A stretch of 64,000 nt of DNA, from contig LGFX01000015.1 of the NCBI GenBank assembly GCA_001508335.1, positions 1 through 64,000 on the forward strand. Reading direction: 5' to 3'. The first letter of the stretch is position 1. Each line of letters begins with the position of its first letter. The position numbers and the translations under genes are program-made. Of the stretch, positions 1 through 8,441 are shown piece after piece. Below the pieces are notes generated by a model. The model ran no database searches. It was not told the DNA's origin and worked only from the letters and a program-made list of their open reading frames with translations. This DNA comes from a candidate division TA06 bacterium 32_111 (GTDB taxonomy: Bacteria; Hydrothermota; 32-111).

Positions 1-1047
1 AAGATAACCGGCTATTCCCGATCTCAGCTTACCAGACAGATCAAGCAATACCGTAATACCGGACAGGTAAAAATAAAAGAATATGACCGACATAAATTCG
101 AGAAGAAATACACGCCCCAGGATATCAGCTTACTGGCCCAGACAGCCCAAGTACACGATTCCCCCAACGGGGCTGCCTTAAAGAAGACCTTAGAACGTAT
201 GGTAAGAGAATACGGGAAAGAGAAATATCTGAATATTGCTAATATCTCAGTATCCCATATCTATAACCTAAAAAAGAAGGTCTCCTATCTGCGCAGTGTC
301 AAAAGTTATCAGAAGACCAATAAAGGCAAGGGAAAAACTATCGGTATCAGATGTAAACCCCAACCTGAAGGAAGACCAGGCTATCTGAGAGTAGATACCA
401 TACACCAGGGAGACCGGGAAAGACAAAAAGGAGTGTATCATATTAATACCGTTTGTGAGCTAACCCAATGGGAAGTATTCGGAGCAACAGAAAAGATTAC
501 CGAAGAATACCTGCTTCCCTTACTGGAGAAGATCATAGCCAATTATCCTTTCCGGATAATTAATTTTCATTGTGATAATGGCTCTGAATACATTAATCAA
601 AAGGTAGTAGAGATGTTAAATAGGCTCTTGATCAAACTGACCAAAGGTAGACCCAGACACACCAATGATAATACTCTCATCGAGACCAAAAACGGCTGGG
701 TAGTACGCAAATGGCTGGGCTATAGCCATATCAGCAAAGAACATGCTTCTAACATCAATGAGTTTTATTTCGGCTTCTTCTATGAGTATCTAAACTTTCA
801 CCGTCCCTGTGCCTTCCCTAGTGAAGTCATAGATCACAAAGGGAAGATTAAAAAGAAATACTATTACCAGGATTATCAGACTCCCTATGAGAAGCTAAGG
901 AGTATTCCTGAGGTTCAAAAATATCTCAAAGACGGTATTACCCTGGAGATGCTCGATGAAATAGCCAGAAGAAATACCGATAATGAAATGGCAGAGAAAG
1001 TTCAACTTGCAAGAGATAAATTATTTGATAAAATACTAGCAGCATGA
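1..1047 (+). CDS. DDE integrase-type transposase, 5' part cut by window edge
   Basis: The reading frame is open from base 1, so the true start lies outside the window; 348 codons are visible. The N-terminal visible part looks like a helix-turn-helix region (residues about 1-60). An rve/integrase-type catalytic core follows, with a D in RVDTIHQGD, a D in FHCDNGSEY and an E in NTLIETKNGW, the usual D-D-E triad. All three residues are present, so the enzyme may be active. The gene is GC-richer than its neighbours and uses more C-ending codons, consistent with a mobile element. The left end is not in the window, and no convincing terminal inverted repeat could be defined after the stop codon. It is IS481/ISNCY-like in general style; the exact IS family is not assigned. 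Confidence 0.85.
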   Translation, partial: KITGYSRSQLTRQIKQYRNTGQVKIKEYDRHKFEKKYTPQDISLLAQTAQVHDSPNGAALKKTLERMVREYGKEKYLNIANISVSHIYNLKKKVSYLRSVKSYQKTNKGKGKTIGIRCKPQPEGRPGYLRVDTIHQGDRERQKGVYHINTVCELTQWEVFGATEKITEEYLLPLLEKIIANYPFRIINFHCDNGSEYINQKVVEMLNRLLIKLTKGRPRHTNDNTLIETKNGWVVRKWLGYSHISKEHASNINEFYFGFFYEYLNFHRPCAFPSEVIDHKGKIKKKYYYQDYQTPYEKLRSIPEVQKYLKDGITLEMLDEIARRNTDNEMAEKVQLARDKLFDKILAA

Positions 1048-1089
1048 CTCTTGTTTCAGGCTCATTTTTGAATTAGAAAAGAGTAAGAG

Positions 1090-1137
1090 TTGCTTTTTAA
1101 TCATGCTTATTTTATAATATAAGTGGATACAGTATCC
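1090..1137 (+). promoter_or_regulatory. Promoter and operator of the first GntR gene
   Basis: A -35 TTGCTT (1090-1095) and a -10 TATAAT (1113-1118) are separated by exactly 17 bases. A perfect 13-bp palindrome, GGATACAGTATCC, lies at 1125-1137 where transcription would begin, and a second half-similar copy (GTATCCAGTATA) follows near 1146-1157. FadR-type GntR regulators bind short palindromes of this kind, so autorepression is the simple reading. The core TACAGTAT recurs in the promoter at 4439-4467. Confidence 0.7.
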
Positions 1138-1186
1138 TATATTTTGTATCCAGTATATTTTAACCGAGGAAAGAAAAAGAGTTAAA

Positions 1187-1880
1187 TTGAATACCAAGAT
1201 TGTTAAGCTGGAAAAGATAAATAGGGGGTCATTTATTAAATCAAAAGGTCTACAAAATTATAAAATCTCAGATTTTAGAAGGAAACCTAGATCCAGGGAC
1301 TAAATTAGTAGGAGAAAAATTGGTTGAACAGATGGGAGTAAGTCGAACTCCAATAAGGGAAGCAATAAAATGGTTAGCTGTTGAAAGTTTTGTTTATACT
1401 ATTCCTGGACGTGGTACATTTGTTAATGGTGTATCTATTAAAGATCTTAAAGAAGTGGTACAAGTTCGTGGTGTTTTGGAAGGCTTGGCAGCAAAGTTAG
1501 CTATAGAGAAAATTAACGAAAAAGAAATTAAAAAATTAGAAAGAATAATAGAAGAAATGGATTATTATGCAAGAGAAAAAGATCTTACTTCTTTTAGTCG
1601 AACCAGTCAAAAATTCCAGGAATTGTTTATAGATATCAGCGGCAATAGTCAGCTCAAAAAGATACAAAAAATTATATGTGATCAAACTCATAGATATCGG
1701 ATCAGAAGTTTAAGTAGTCCAAAAAGATTAGAGCATTCCTTTAAAGAACATAAAGATATTTTTGAAGCAATAAAAAATAGAGACCCAGAGATGGCAGACA
1801 AATTAAGCAAGCAACATACCGAAAATGTATTTCAGAATATTTTAGCAAATGTCACAACAAAAGGAGATGAAAAAATTTAA
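1187..1880 (+). pseudogene. FadR-subfamily GntR regulator, frameshifted near its N-terminus
   Basis: The long frame (1320-1880) encodes most of a winged-helix GntR domain (VSRTPIREAIKWL recognition region) followed by an FCD ligand-binding domain. Its N-terminal helix continues upstream in that frame to 1221 (KVYKIIKSQILEGNLDPGTK) but no ATG, GTG or TTG precedes it. A different frame starts at TTG 1187, behind a GAGGAAAG ribosome site, and reads LNTKIVKLEKINRGSFI. Removing one A from the AAA at 1238-1240 joins the two into a normal GntR N-terminus. The gene therefore looks disrupted by a one-base insertion, or the assembly has an error there. Its stop overlaps the next start by one base, as in an operon with a fumarase gene. 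Confidence 0.75.
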
Positions 1881-2062
1881 TGCGGAAAATAAAAACTACT
1901 AAAATAACTGATAAAGTAAGAGAATTATTTTTAGAAGCCAACTATCATATCGAAAGCGATGTTCTTGATGTATTGAGGAATGCAGTAGAAAAAGAACAAT
2001 CTTCGGTAGGTAAAGATGTATTAAATATGATTATAAAAAATAATCAAAATTTACTTTATTAG
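1880..2062 (+). pseudogene. Fumarate hydratase alpha subunit (TtdA/FumA-like), N-terminal stub
   Basis: Sixty codons resemble the start of class I fumarase / tartrate dehydratase alpha subunits: KITDKVRELFLEANYHIESD followed by a helix with VEKEQSSVGKDVLNMI. The family normally runs to about 280 residues and places its first Fe-S cysteine just after this point (a CQDTG-type motif). Here the frame ends at 2062, and no continuation is visible in any frame before the next gene. It starts overlapping the stop of the GntR gene, so the regulator probably once controlled a fumarase or tartrate dehydratase operon. The stub has no catalytic residues. Confidence 0.65.
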
Positions 2063-2101
2063 ATATATTTTTTTATGAAAATAAATTTTTAGAGAGTAAA
2101 G

Positions 2102-3040
2102 ATGAAAGGCCTAGATTTATCAGAAAAATATTTCTTCGAAATCGGCTTGAAAATGCTCCAGGATAAATTTCCAGATTATTTACCTCGTATTGCTGCCGGG
2201 TTAGTAGGTGAGGGATCAGAATGCTATGGTTTTGATGATGAAATCTCACAAGATCATGATTGGGGACCTGGTTTTTGTCTTTGGCTAGCTCCGGAAGATT
2301 ACAATATTATTGGAGAACATTTACAAAAAGAATATGATAGGCTACCAAAAGAATTTAAGGGTCATCATGCCCGTGTTACAACACCATTGAGCAAACAGCG
2401 TGTGGGAGTTTTTGAAATCTATTCTTTTTTTGAGCAGTTTACTGGTATTGATCATCTTCCCCAAACGTTTCAAGAGTGGCAGAGAATACCTGAAGAATAC
2501 CTGGCTAAAGCAACAAATGGCAAAGTTTTTCTGGATTCATTGGGAATAGTATCTGAGATAAGGGATAATTTAGCCGCCTATTATCCAGAAGATATCCGAC
2601 TAAAGAAAATTGCTGCCCGATGCATGACTGCTGGACAGTCTGGACAATACAATTTTCTCAGAAGCTTAAGGCGTAAGGAATATATAGCAGCACACCATGC
2701 TTTATCTCTGTTTATTCGAGATTCAATATCTCTAATTTTTTTACTGAACAGACGTTATAAGCCTTTCTATAAATGGATGCATAGAGGACTAATAGATTTA
2801 CCTATATTAGGTTCAGCAGTTTATTCTATCTATGAATTCCTGGTAATGTCTGATATTAAAATAGCTGGACCAGATGAAATATATAACAAGATAGAAACAA
2901 TTAGTAAGTTAATTATTAAAGAAGTTAAAAAACTAGGTTTGAGCAAGCTTGATAGTGATTTTTTATGTGATCATGGGCCAGTTATCCAAAGTAAGATTAA
3001 AGATTCTTATTTACGTTCGTTACATGTAATGGCAGGATAG
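2102..3040 (+). CDS. DUF4037 domain protein
   Basis: A 312-residue soluble protein that I recognise as DUF4037. The N-terminal part has GSECYGFDDEISQDHDWGPG (about residues 36-56). This resembles the G-S...D-x-D pattern of nucleotidyltransferase-fold proteins, with several acidic residues that could bind metal. The C-terminal half is helical. It is followed 21 bp later by a DUF4125 gene, a pairing seen in other bacteria. The function is not established; a nucleotidyl-transfer role is inference from the motif only. It sits between two truncated genes (fumarase stub upstream, MFS remnant downstream), suggesting that the pair was inserted or survived a deletion. Confidence 0.8.
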   Translation: MKGLDLSEKYFFEIGLKMLQDKFPDYLPRIAAGLVGEGSECYGFDDEISQDHDWGPGFCLWLAPEDYNIIGEHLQKEYDRLPKEFKGHHARVTTPLSKQRVGVFEIYSFFEQFTGIDHLPQTFQEWQRIPEEYLAKATNGKVFLDSLGIVSEIRDNLAAYYPEDIRLKKIAARCMTAGQSGQYNFLRSLRRKEYIAAHHALSLFIRDSISLIFLLNRRYKPFYKWMHRGLIDLPILGSAVYSIYEFLVMSDIKIAGPDEIYNKIETISKLIIKEVKKLGLSKLDSDFLCDHGPVIQSKIKDSYLRSLHVMAG

Positions 3041-3061
3041 AAAAGACGTGGGAGCATAAAA

Positions 3062-3691
3062 ATGAAAGAGCATATTATCAAAGAGATACTTCGTAAAGAA
3101 TGGAAAATGTTTATCAATGTTCAGAACAAGGGAGGAAAGGCTTTATGTCAGGAAGACCATAAAACCTTTACAGTTATGCGTTCTAGCCAATTTGAGAGCC
3201 TGCCAATCAATATATTGGAGAGTTATTATCATGATTTAGCGGTAGCTGAGAGACAAGGCAGAAATCTTATGACTGAGAAATATGCACGAATGATGGAATC
3301 TACTGCCCCATTAGAATACGAAGAAATAAAAAACTTATTAGTGGAAATTGATTCAGAGTCTCAAAAATATATAGAAAAAATTATTCCTGTTTTTTTAGAA
3401 TGGGAAAAAGAATTAAGATTGGAGTATCCTTATTTATCCTCTATCTCAAGACCTGCATTTTCCTCAGAAGATTCTTTATCTACAACTTCTTTTGAAACAT
3501 ACCTTAAAGCGGAATTGTCTACATATTCATCCAATACACTCCAAATTTATTATAATTTTATTAAAAGAAATGCTGAGAATAATATAAACCTTAGCAGAAA
3601 AATTCAATCGAATATTGTTGCAAAATATGGCTATAATTCTTTGCAGGAAGCAAATGATTCTGTTAAAAGAAAATTGCAGAATGATATTTGA
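3062..3691 (+). CDS. DUF4125 family protein
   Basis: A 209-residue, mostly helical soluble protein matching DUF4125. The N-terminal KEWKMFINVQNKGGKALCQE is followed by a segment rich in aromatic and acidic residues (SYYHDLAVAERQGRNLMTEK). There is no signal peptide or membrane segment. It lies 21 bp downstream of the DUF4037 gene and is almost certainly co-transcribed with it. The role is unknown. The pairing with a nucleotidyltransferase-like DUF4037 protein suggests a two-gene module, but no partner or substrate can be read from the sequence. Confidence 0.75.
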   Translation: MKEHIIKEILRKEWKMFINVQNKGGKALCQEDHKTFTVMRSSQFESLPINILESYYHDLAVAERQGRNLMTEKYARMMESTAPLEYEEIKNLLVEIDSESQKYIEKIIPVFLEWEKELRLEYPYLSSISRPAFSSEDSLSTTSFETYLKAELSTYSSNTLQIYYNFIKRNAENNINLSRKIQSNIVAKYGYNSLQEANDSVKRKLQNDI

Positions 3692-3725
3692 AGGATTGTT
3701 TCTTTAAAATGATTTAATTGAGAAT

Positions 3726-4187
3726 GTGGCGGGTATAGGATTTGCATTTGTTCAATTTGGGAGCTTTTTCGGTAGAGTGGGATGGGGCATAATTTGTGAC
3801 AAATTACTAAAAGCTAATAAAAGAAAAACATTTTTATATATAGGACTTATTTTTTTGTCATTATCATTAATATTGTGTCTTTTTTTTAGAAACTATCGGC
3901 ATCCTATTGGAGTGATTTTTTTATTATCATTTTTTATTGGGTTTTCTGGAAGAGGCTGGACTGGTCTCTATCTGGCAAGTGTTGCTGAAACAGTCAAGGA
4001 AAATGATGTTGGAATTGCTACAGGATTTTCTTTGCTTTTCATGAGATTAGGTGCAATGTTTATGCCCCCTGTTGTGGGTTATATTACAGATCTTAAAGGT
4101 GCATATAATCTAAGCTGGTTTCTTTTAGGTTTGATAATGTTTTTAACTTCTTTAATTCAATATATTACATATCAAAGGATTTCATAA
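3726..4187 (+). pseudogene. MFS transporter, C-terminal remnant
   Basis: The 153 codons contain four to five hydrophobic segments and an MFS-like loop (FGRVGWGIICDKLLKANKRK, resembling the G-x-x-x-D-R/K-x-G-R-K loop between transmembrane helices). A full MFS carrier has about 400 residues and twelve helices, so more than half of the protein is missing at the N-terminus. The only possible start is a GTG without a clear ribosome site, and the upstream 35 bases do not continue the transporter in any frame. It is most likely the remains of a carboxylate carrier from the operon that also lost its fumarase. Confidence 0.7.
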
Positions 4188-4524
4188 TGGTTACTAAATG
4201 TAAGCTGTGATCTTTTTTTAAAAATAATTTAAATCAATGATTTTAGAAATACATTCTTTCTGAAGAAGTTAGAAGTATTCTATTAAACCTAAAAATTATA
4301 TTTTTATATTAAAAAGATATTAATATTTTGTGAAAATTTTTATACTTAATTTGAGGATTAACTAGGATTTGTTAGTTTTTAGTTTTATGTTTAATCGAAA
4401 AAAAACAGTAATAAATCCAGAAAAATTCTTGTATATTGTTGACAATCTACAGTATACGATATAGAATAAATTAACTAGTATTATGATTTATCTATCATAA
4501 TTATAAGCGAGGAAAAACATAAAA
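4188..4524 (+). promoter_or_regulatory. Intergenic region with promoter of the second GntR gene
   Basis: Most of this 337-bp gap is featureless AT-rich DNA. Near its end is a near-consensus promoter: TTGACA at 4439-4444, a 17-base spacer and TAGAAT at 4462-4467. The spacer holds ATCTACAGTATACGAT (4445-4460), an imperfect palindrome sharing the TACAGTAT core with the operator at 1125-1137. Binding there would block RNA polymerase, so repression by a GntR protein, perhaps the one encoded next, is expected. Confidence 0.65.
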
Positions 4525-5202
4525 ATGATTGAAAAATTTGCGGTCTTGCAACACCCTTCTTCGATAAAAGAAATTGCTTATGAGAATATCAAAACACAAA
4601 TTATCCAGGGGAACCTCACCCCCGGTTCCTGGCTAAGAGAACAAGAATTAGCAGATGCAATGGAAATAAGCCGTGCTCCTATCAGAGAGGCATTTAATCA
4701 GCTGGAGAGAGAAGGTTTTATCGAAATCTTACCTAGAAAAGGTGCTAAGGTAATTTCTATCTCAGAAAAAGAAGTAGAAGATATTTTTGAAATCAGAGAA
4801 ACACTTGAGTCATTGGCTATTCAAAAATCTTTAAAAAATATTTCATTGGAAAAATTAAATCAGATAACTATTAAGTTTGAAAGGTTTAAATTAAAGCCAG
4901 CAGAAAAATCTATTCGTTTAGAATATCTATCCTTAGACAAAGAATTCCATGATTTATTAATTCAGCATTGTAATAACAAAATGTTGATTAATCTATTAGC
5001 CAGCATCCAGGAAAAAGTACATTGGCTAAGAGGTTTTTCATTGGATAATTATTCTTTTGCCCAATCCATTGAAGAGCACATTGCTATTATTGATGCCATA
5101 CAAAGAAATAATGAGAAATTGGTTTTAAGCAATTTAGTTAGACATTTAGAAAGAGCAAAAGAATCAACGATTAGTGAAATAAGAGCAGGCAAAATAGGTT
5201 AA
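4525..5202 (+). CDS. GntR-family regulator, FadR/FCD subfamily
   Basis: A 225-residue DNA-binding regulator. Residues about 15-80 form the winged helix-turn-helix (AYENIKTQIIQGNLTPGSWL, then SRAPIREAFNQLEREGFIE). Residues 85-215 form an all-helical FCD effector domain with its usual acidic and histidine residues (EIRETLESLA, DKEFHDLLIQHC, EHIAIIDAI), known in the family to bind metal and small carboxylates. It is preceded by a strong promoter with an operator-like palindrome in its spacer and followed by the FAD-oxidoreductase operon. It is therefore the likely local regulator of carboxylate catabolism. The effector is unknown. Confidence 0.9.
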   Translation: MIEKFAVLQHPSSIKEIAYENIKTQIIQGNLTPGSWLREQELADAMEISRAPIREAFNQLEREGFIEILPRKGAKVISISEKEVEDIFEIRETLESLAIQKSLKNISLEKLNQITIKFERFKLKPAEKSIRLEYLSLDKEFHDLLIQHCNNKMLINLLASIQEKVHWLRGFSLDNYSFAQSIEEHIAIIDAIQRNNEKLVLSNLVRHLERAKESTISEIRAGKIG

Positions 5203-5314
5203 TTAATAATAATACTGTAAATTATTAAGCATATAAATAATTTTAGTATTTTTTAAATTATTTCTTAATAAAGTAGAACAGATAAAGTAATTTTGATATA
5301 GCAAGGAAACAGTA

Positions 5315-6808
5315 ATGAAGAAAAACACAGAAGACCGTTTTGATGTAATTGTTATTGGTGCAGGTGTTGTTGGCTGTTCTATTGCCCGTGAATTATCCCG
5401 ATTTAAAGTAAAAGTGGCTGTATTAGAAAAAGAAAGCGATGTAGGATGGGGATCTAGTTGTCGTAATAGCGGGGTAATTCATGCGGGCTTTAATAATAAG
5501 CCGGGAACACTGATGGCAAAATACTGCGTAGAAGGTAATCAGAAATTTCATAGTATTGCTCAGGAATTAGATGTACCTTTTAAAAAGACTGGAAAATTAG
5601 TTGTTGCTAAAAAGAACAATGAAATTACAGGATTAAAAAAACTAAAAAGACAGGGTGAACTCAATGGTGTAAAAAACCTGGAAATTATTGGGGAACAAGA
5701 AATTAAGAAATTAGAGCCCAATGTTCGAGGTGTAGCAGCTCTTTTATCTCCGGAAACAGCCATTACTTCCCCCTACCTTTATACCATTGCCTTAGCAGAA
5801 AATGCTCTAAAAAATGGTGTTCGATTTTACCTTAATACTGAAGTGGAAAACATTAAAAAGAAAACCAGCGGTGAATTTTTCCTAAAAACCCAAAACAAGC
5901 AATTTATAGCTGATTATCTTATTAATAGTACTGGAGTGTACTGTGATGAGATTGCTAGAATGGCAGGGATTGATTGCTATCGTATTTATCCATGCAGAGG
6001 TGAGTATTATGTTCTTGATAAAAATGCGTCATCTCTTATGAATCATTTGATTTATCCTGTACCTCACATCGAAGAAGGTGGTTTAGGGATTCATCTTACT
6101 CCAACAGTTGATGGAAATGTTTTAATAGGACCAAGCAATGAATACATTGATATCAATAAACGTAATGATTATGCCGTGACAATGGAAGTACTTTTTAAAT
6201 TATGCAAAGAAGCTCAAGAGTTTTTACCAGCTATTTCTCCCAGGTATTTTATTAGGAATTATGCCGGAATTAGATCTAAACAGACACCTCCATCCCAAGG
6301 AGGATACAAAGATTATGTAATAGAAGAAAGTGAAGAAGCACCTAATATGATTAGCTTAATTGGTATAGAATCACCTGGATTAACCGCTGCTTATCCTATT
6401 GCAAAAAAGGTAGTATCAATGATCGATCAGAAGGAAAAGCTTACTCCCAACCCACATTTCAATCCCTACCGGAAAGGCATCTTGCGTTTTGAAGAACAGG
6501 ATGATGAAACAAAAAAAGAACTTGTCGAAGAAAATTCTGATTATGGAGAAGTTATCTGCCGATGTGAGCAGGTAACCAAGAAAGAAATCTTAGAGGCAAT
6601 AGATAATCCGTTAGGTGCCAGGAGTCTTATATCTATTAAATATCGTTCACGGGCTATGATGGGACGATGTCAGGGCGGATATTGTCAGACCAGGATTTTG
6701 GAATTATTAAAAGAAAAATATAACTATAACTGGAATGATTTTCTGTTAAGAGGATCAGGGTCTTATATGTTGACTGGAAATCGTAGTAATGGAGAGCCGG
6801 GTATATGA
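5315..6808 (+). CDS. FAD-dependent oxidoreductase (LhgO/GlpA-like) with C-terminal BFD-like [2Fe-2S] domain
   Basis: A 497-residue flavoprotein. The N-terminus has the dinucleotide-binding motif VIVIGAGVVGCSIARELSR (residues about 10-28) and the DAO fold to about residue 385. The segments GVIHAGFNNKPGTLMAK and GLGIHLTPTVDGNVLIGPS resemble L-2-hydroxyglutarate oxidase and anaerobic glycerol-3-phosphate dehydrogenase A. The C-terminal about 90 residues form a BFD-like [2Fe-2S] domain with cysteines in VICRCEQ and GRCQGGYC. It likely oxidises a 2-hydroxyacid or polyol phosphate and hands electrons to the GlpB-like partner, whose start overlaps its stop. The downstream 2-oxoglutarate-type oxidoreductase and succinyl-CoA ligase favour 2-hydroxyglutarate as substrate, which is inference. 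Confidence 0.85.
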   Translation: MKKNTEDRFDVIVIGAGVVGCSIARELSRFKVKVAVLEKESDVGWGSSCRNSGVIHAGFNNKPGTLMAKYCVEGNQKFHSIAQELDVPFKKTGKLVVAKKNNEITGLKKLKRQGELNGVKNLEIIGEQEIKKLEPNVRGVAALLSPETAITSPYLYTIALAENALKNGVRFYLNTEVENIKKKTSGEFFLKTQNKQFIADYLINSTGVYCDEIARMAGIDCYRIYPCRGEYYVLDKNASSLMNHLIYPVPHIEEGGLGIHLTPTVDGNVLIGPSNEYIDINKRNDYAVTMEVLFKLCKEAQEFLPAISPRYFIRNYAGIRSKQTPPSQGGYKDYVIEESEEAPNMISLIGIESPGLTAAYPIAKKVVSMIDQKEKLTPNPHFNPYRKGILRFEEQDDETKKELVEENSDYGEVICRCEQVTKKEILEAIDNPLGARSLISIKYRSRAMMGRCQGGYCQTRILELLKEKYNYNWNDFLLRGSGSYMLTGNRSNGEPGI

Positions 6809-8037
6809 TAAATAAAGATGTTGTAATTATTGGTGGTGGAGCAGCTGGATTAGCTGCCGCGGTTGCTTGTCGCGAAAAAGGGATAGAAGATATCCTTATT
6901 ATTGAGAGAGAATCTAACCTGGGTGGTATTTTAAAGCAGTGCATTCATGATGGTTTTGGATTAATTAAGTTTCAGCATTCATACACTGGACCCGAATATG
7001 CCCAAAAATATATAGATCAAGTGCAGGAACATGGCATAGAATTCCTTTTGGATAGTATGGTAATTGATATAACAAGCCAGAAAGTATTAACCGTAGTAAA
7101 CAAATCAGGACTAAAAAAGTATAGAGCAAAATCAATTATTCTGGCTATGGGCTGTAGAGAAAGAACCAGGGGTGCAATTGGAATTCCCGGTACTAGACCT
7201 GCAGGTATTTACACTGCAGGTGTAGCTCAAAATCTAATCAATATACATAACTATATGATTGGCAAGGAAGTGGTGATACTCGGTTCTGGAGATATTGGTT
7301 TAATTATGGCACGCCGATTAATGCTTGAAGGAGCAATAGTCAAAATGGTTTTAGAATTACTGCCATATGGAAGTGGTCTGCCACGCAATTTTAATCAATG
7401 TCTGGCTGATTATGATATACCTCTTCACCTTAACCATACAGTTATTGATATCAAAGGACAGAAAAGAATAGAAGCTATCACTATGGCAAAAGTTGACAGT
7501 AAGGGAAAAGTAATCGAATCAACCTGTCAGGAGATATCTTGTGATACCTTGCTTTTATCTGTAGGTCTTATTCCAGAAAATGAACTGAGCAAGATGGCAG
7601 GCATACAACTGGATCCCTTAACCGGAGGTGCGTTGGTAGATGAATATGGTCAAACTACTATAAACGGCATATTTACTTGTGGAAATGTCCTGCAGGTACA
7701 CGATATCGTGGATAATGTTTCACTGGAAGCAGAACATATTGCTAATGGAGTGGAAAGATATCTTTCCTCACTTTTAAAACCAAAGAATAGTATTAAAATT
7801 GAAATTGGACCAGGTTTGCGATATGTGTTACCACAACATATTCAATATCTAGATGATACTGTTTTTTCATTTAGAGTTAAAAAACCTGGTAATAAGAAGC
7901 AAATTATTTTTAGAAATGATAACCGAATTATTAAGAAGAAATCATTTATCCGAGTTAATCCTGCCGAAATGATTAGAATTAAACTAACCTCCTCTGAACT
8001 GTCTGATATTAAACATTTAAAGGTGGAGTTAAATTAA
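6805..8037 (+). CDS. FAD/NAD(P)-dependent oxidoreductase, GlpB-like partner subunit
   Basis: A 410-residue pyridine-nucleotide-disulfide-type flavoprotein. Two nucleotide-binding motifs are visible: VVIIGGGAAGLAAAVACREK at residues 5-24 for FAD, and KEVVILGSGDIGLIMARRLM near residue 152 for NAD(P). No redox-active CxxC disulfide is seen at the usual position. A late GIFTCGNVLQVHDIVDNV segment is the family's FAD-contacting region. It overlaps the upstream oxidoreductase by 4 bp and touches the DUF1667 gene at its stop, so the three are translationally coupled. In homologous clusters this subunit links the substrate-oxidising flavoprotein to a soluble electron acceptor. Confidence 0.88.
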   Translation: MINKDVVIIGGGAAGLAAAVACREKGIEDILIIERESNLGGILKQCIHDGFGLIKFQHSYTGPEYAQKYIDQVQEHGIEFLLDSMVIDITSQKVLTVVNKSGLKKYRAKSIILAMGCRERTRGAIGIPGTRPAGIYTAGVAQNLINIHNYMIGKEVVILGSGDIGLIMARRLMLEGAIVKMVLELLPYGSGLPRNFNQCLADYDIPLHLNHTVIDIKGQKRIEAITMAKVDSKGKVIESTCQEISCDTLLLSVGLIPENELSKMAGIQLDPLTGGALVDEYGQTTINGIFTCGNVLQVHDIVDNVSLEAEHIANGVERYLSSLLKPKNSIKIEIGPGLRYVLPQHIQYLDDTVFSFRVKKPGNKKQIIFRNDNRIIKKKSFIRVNPAEMIRIKLTSSELSDIKHLKVELN

Positions 8038-8402
8038 TGAAGAAAGAATTTGTTTGTATTGTTTGCCCAAATAGTTGTCGTATCACAGCAGAGTATGATG
8101 GCTGGGAAATAAAGCATATCGAGGGGGCACAATGTAAAAAGGGTGAAGAATTTATTAGAAATGAGATTAAGAATCCCTTAAGAATTTTTACAGGTTCGGT
8201 GAAATGTAAAAATGGCAACTATCAACTGGTCAGTGTTAAAACAAATAAACCGATTCCCAAAAAATATATGAAACAAGTTGCTCAGAAGACCCATGAACTT
8301 GTCTTAGAAGCACCAGTGGAAATTGGGCAGGTGATTATTTCGGATATACTAGGTCAACATGCAGATCTCGTGGCAACCCGGAAGGTAAAAGAAAAGAATT
8401 AA
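8037..8402 (+). CDS. DUF1667 protein, cysteine-containing third subunit
   Basis: A 121-residue protein of the DUF1667 family, usually encoded next to GlpA-like and GlpB-like flavoproteins. The N-terminus has FVCIVCPNSCRITAEYDG, giving a C-x2-C-x3-C cluster (about residues 6-13), with a further cysteine near residue 32 (GAQCKKGEEF). These four could hold an Fe-S cluster or zinc. The start overlaps the stop of the preceding gene. It probably completes a three-subunit oxidoreductase complex. The molecular role of the domain is not established. Confidence 0.85.
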   Translation: MKKEFVCIVCPNSCRITAEYDGWEIKHIEGAQCKKGEEFIRNEIKNPLRIFTGSVKCKNGNYQLVSVKTNKPIPKKYMKQVAQKTHELVLEAPVEIGQVIISDILGQHADLVATRKVKEKN

Positions 8403-8441
8403 TTAATAGAACGAAAAACACAAAGTTACCGGAGGTAATTA

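Noticed and set aside
1048-1090. Possible insertion-sequence right end (ACTCTT ... AAGAGT)
   Set aside because: Pairing is short and the left end lies outside the window, so no terminal repeat can be shown.
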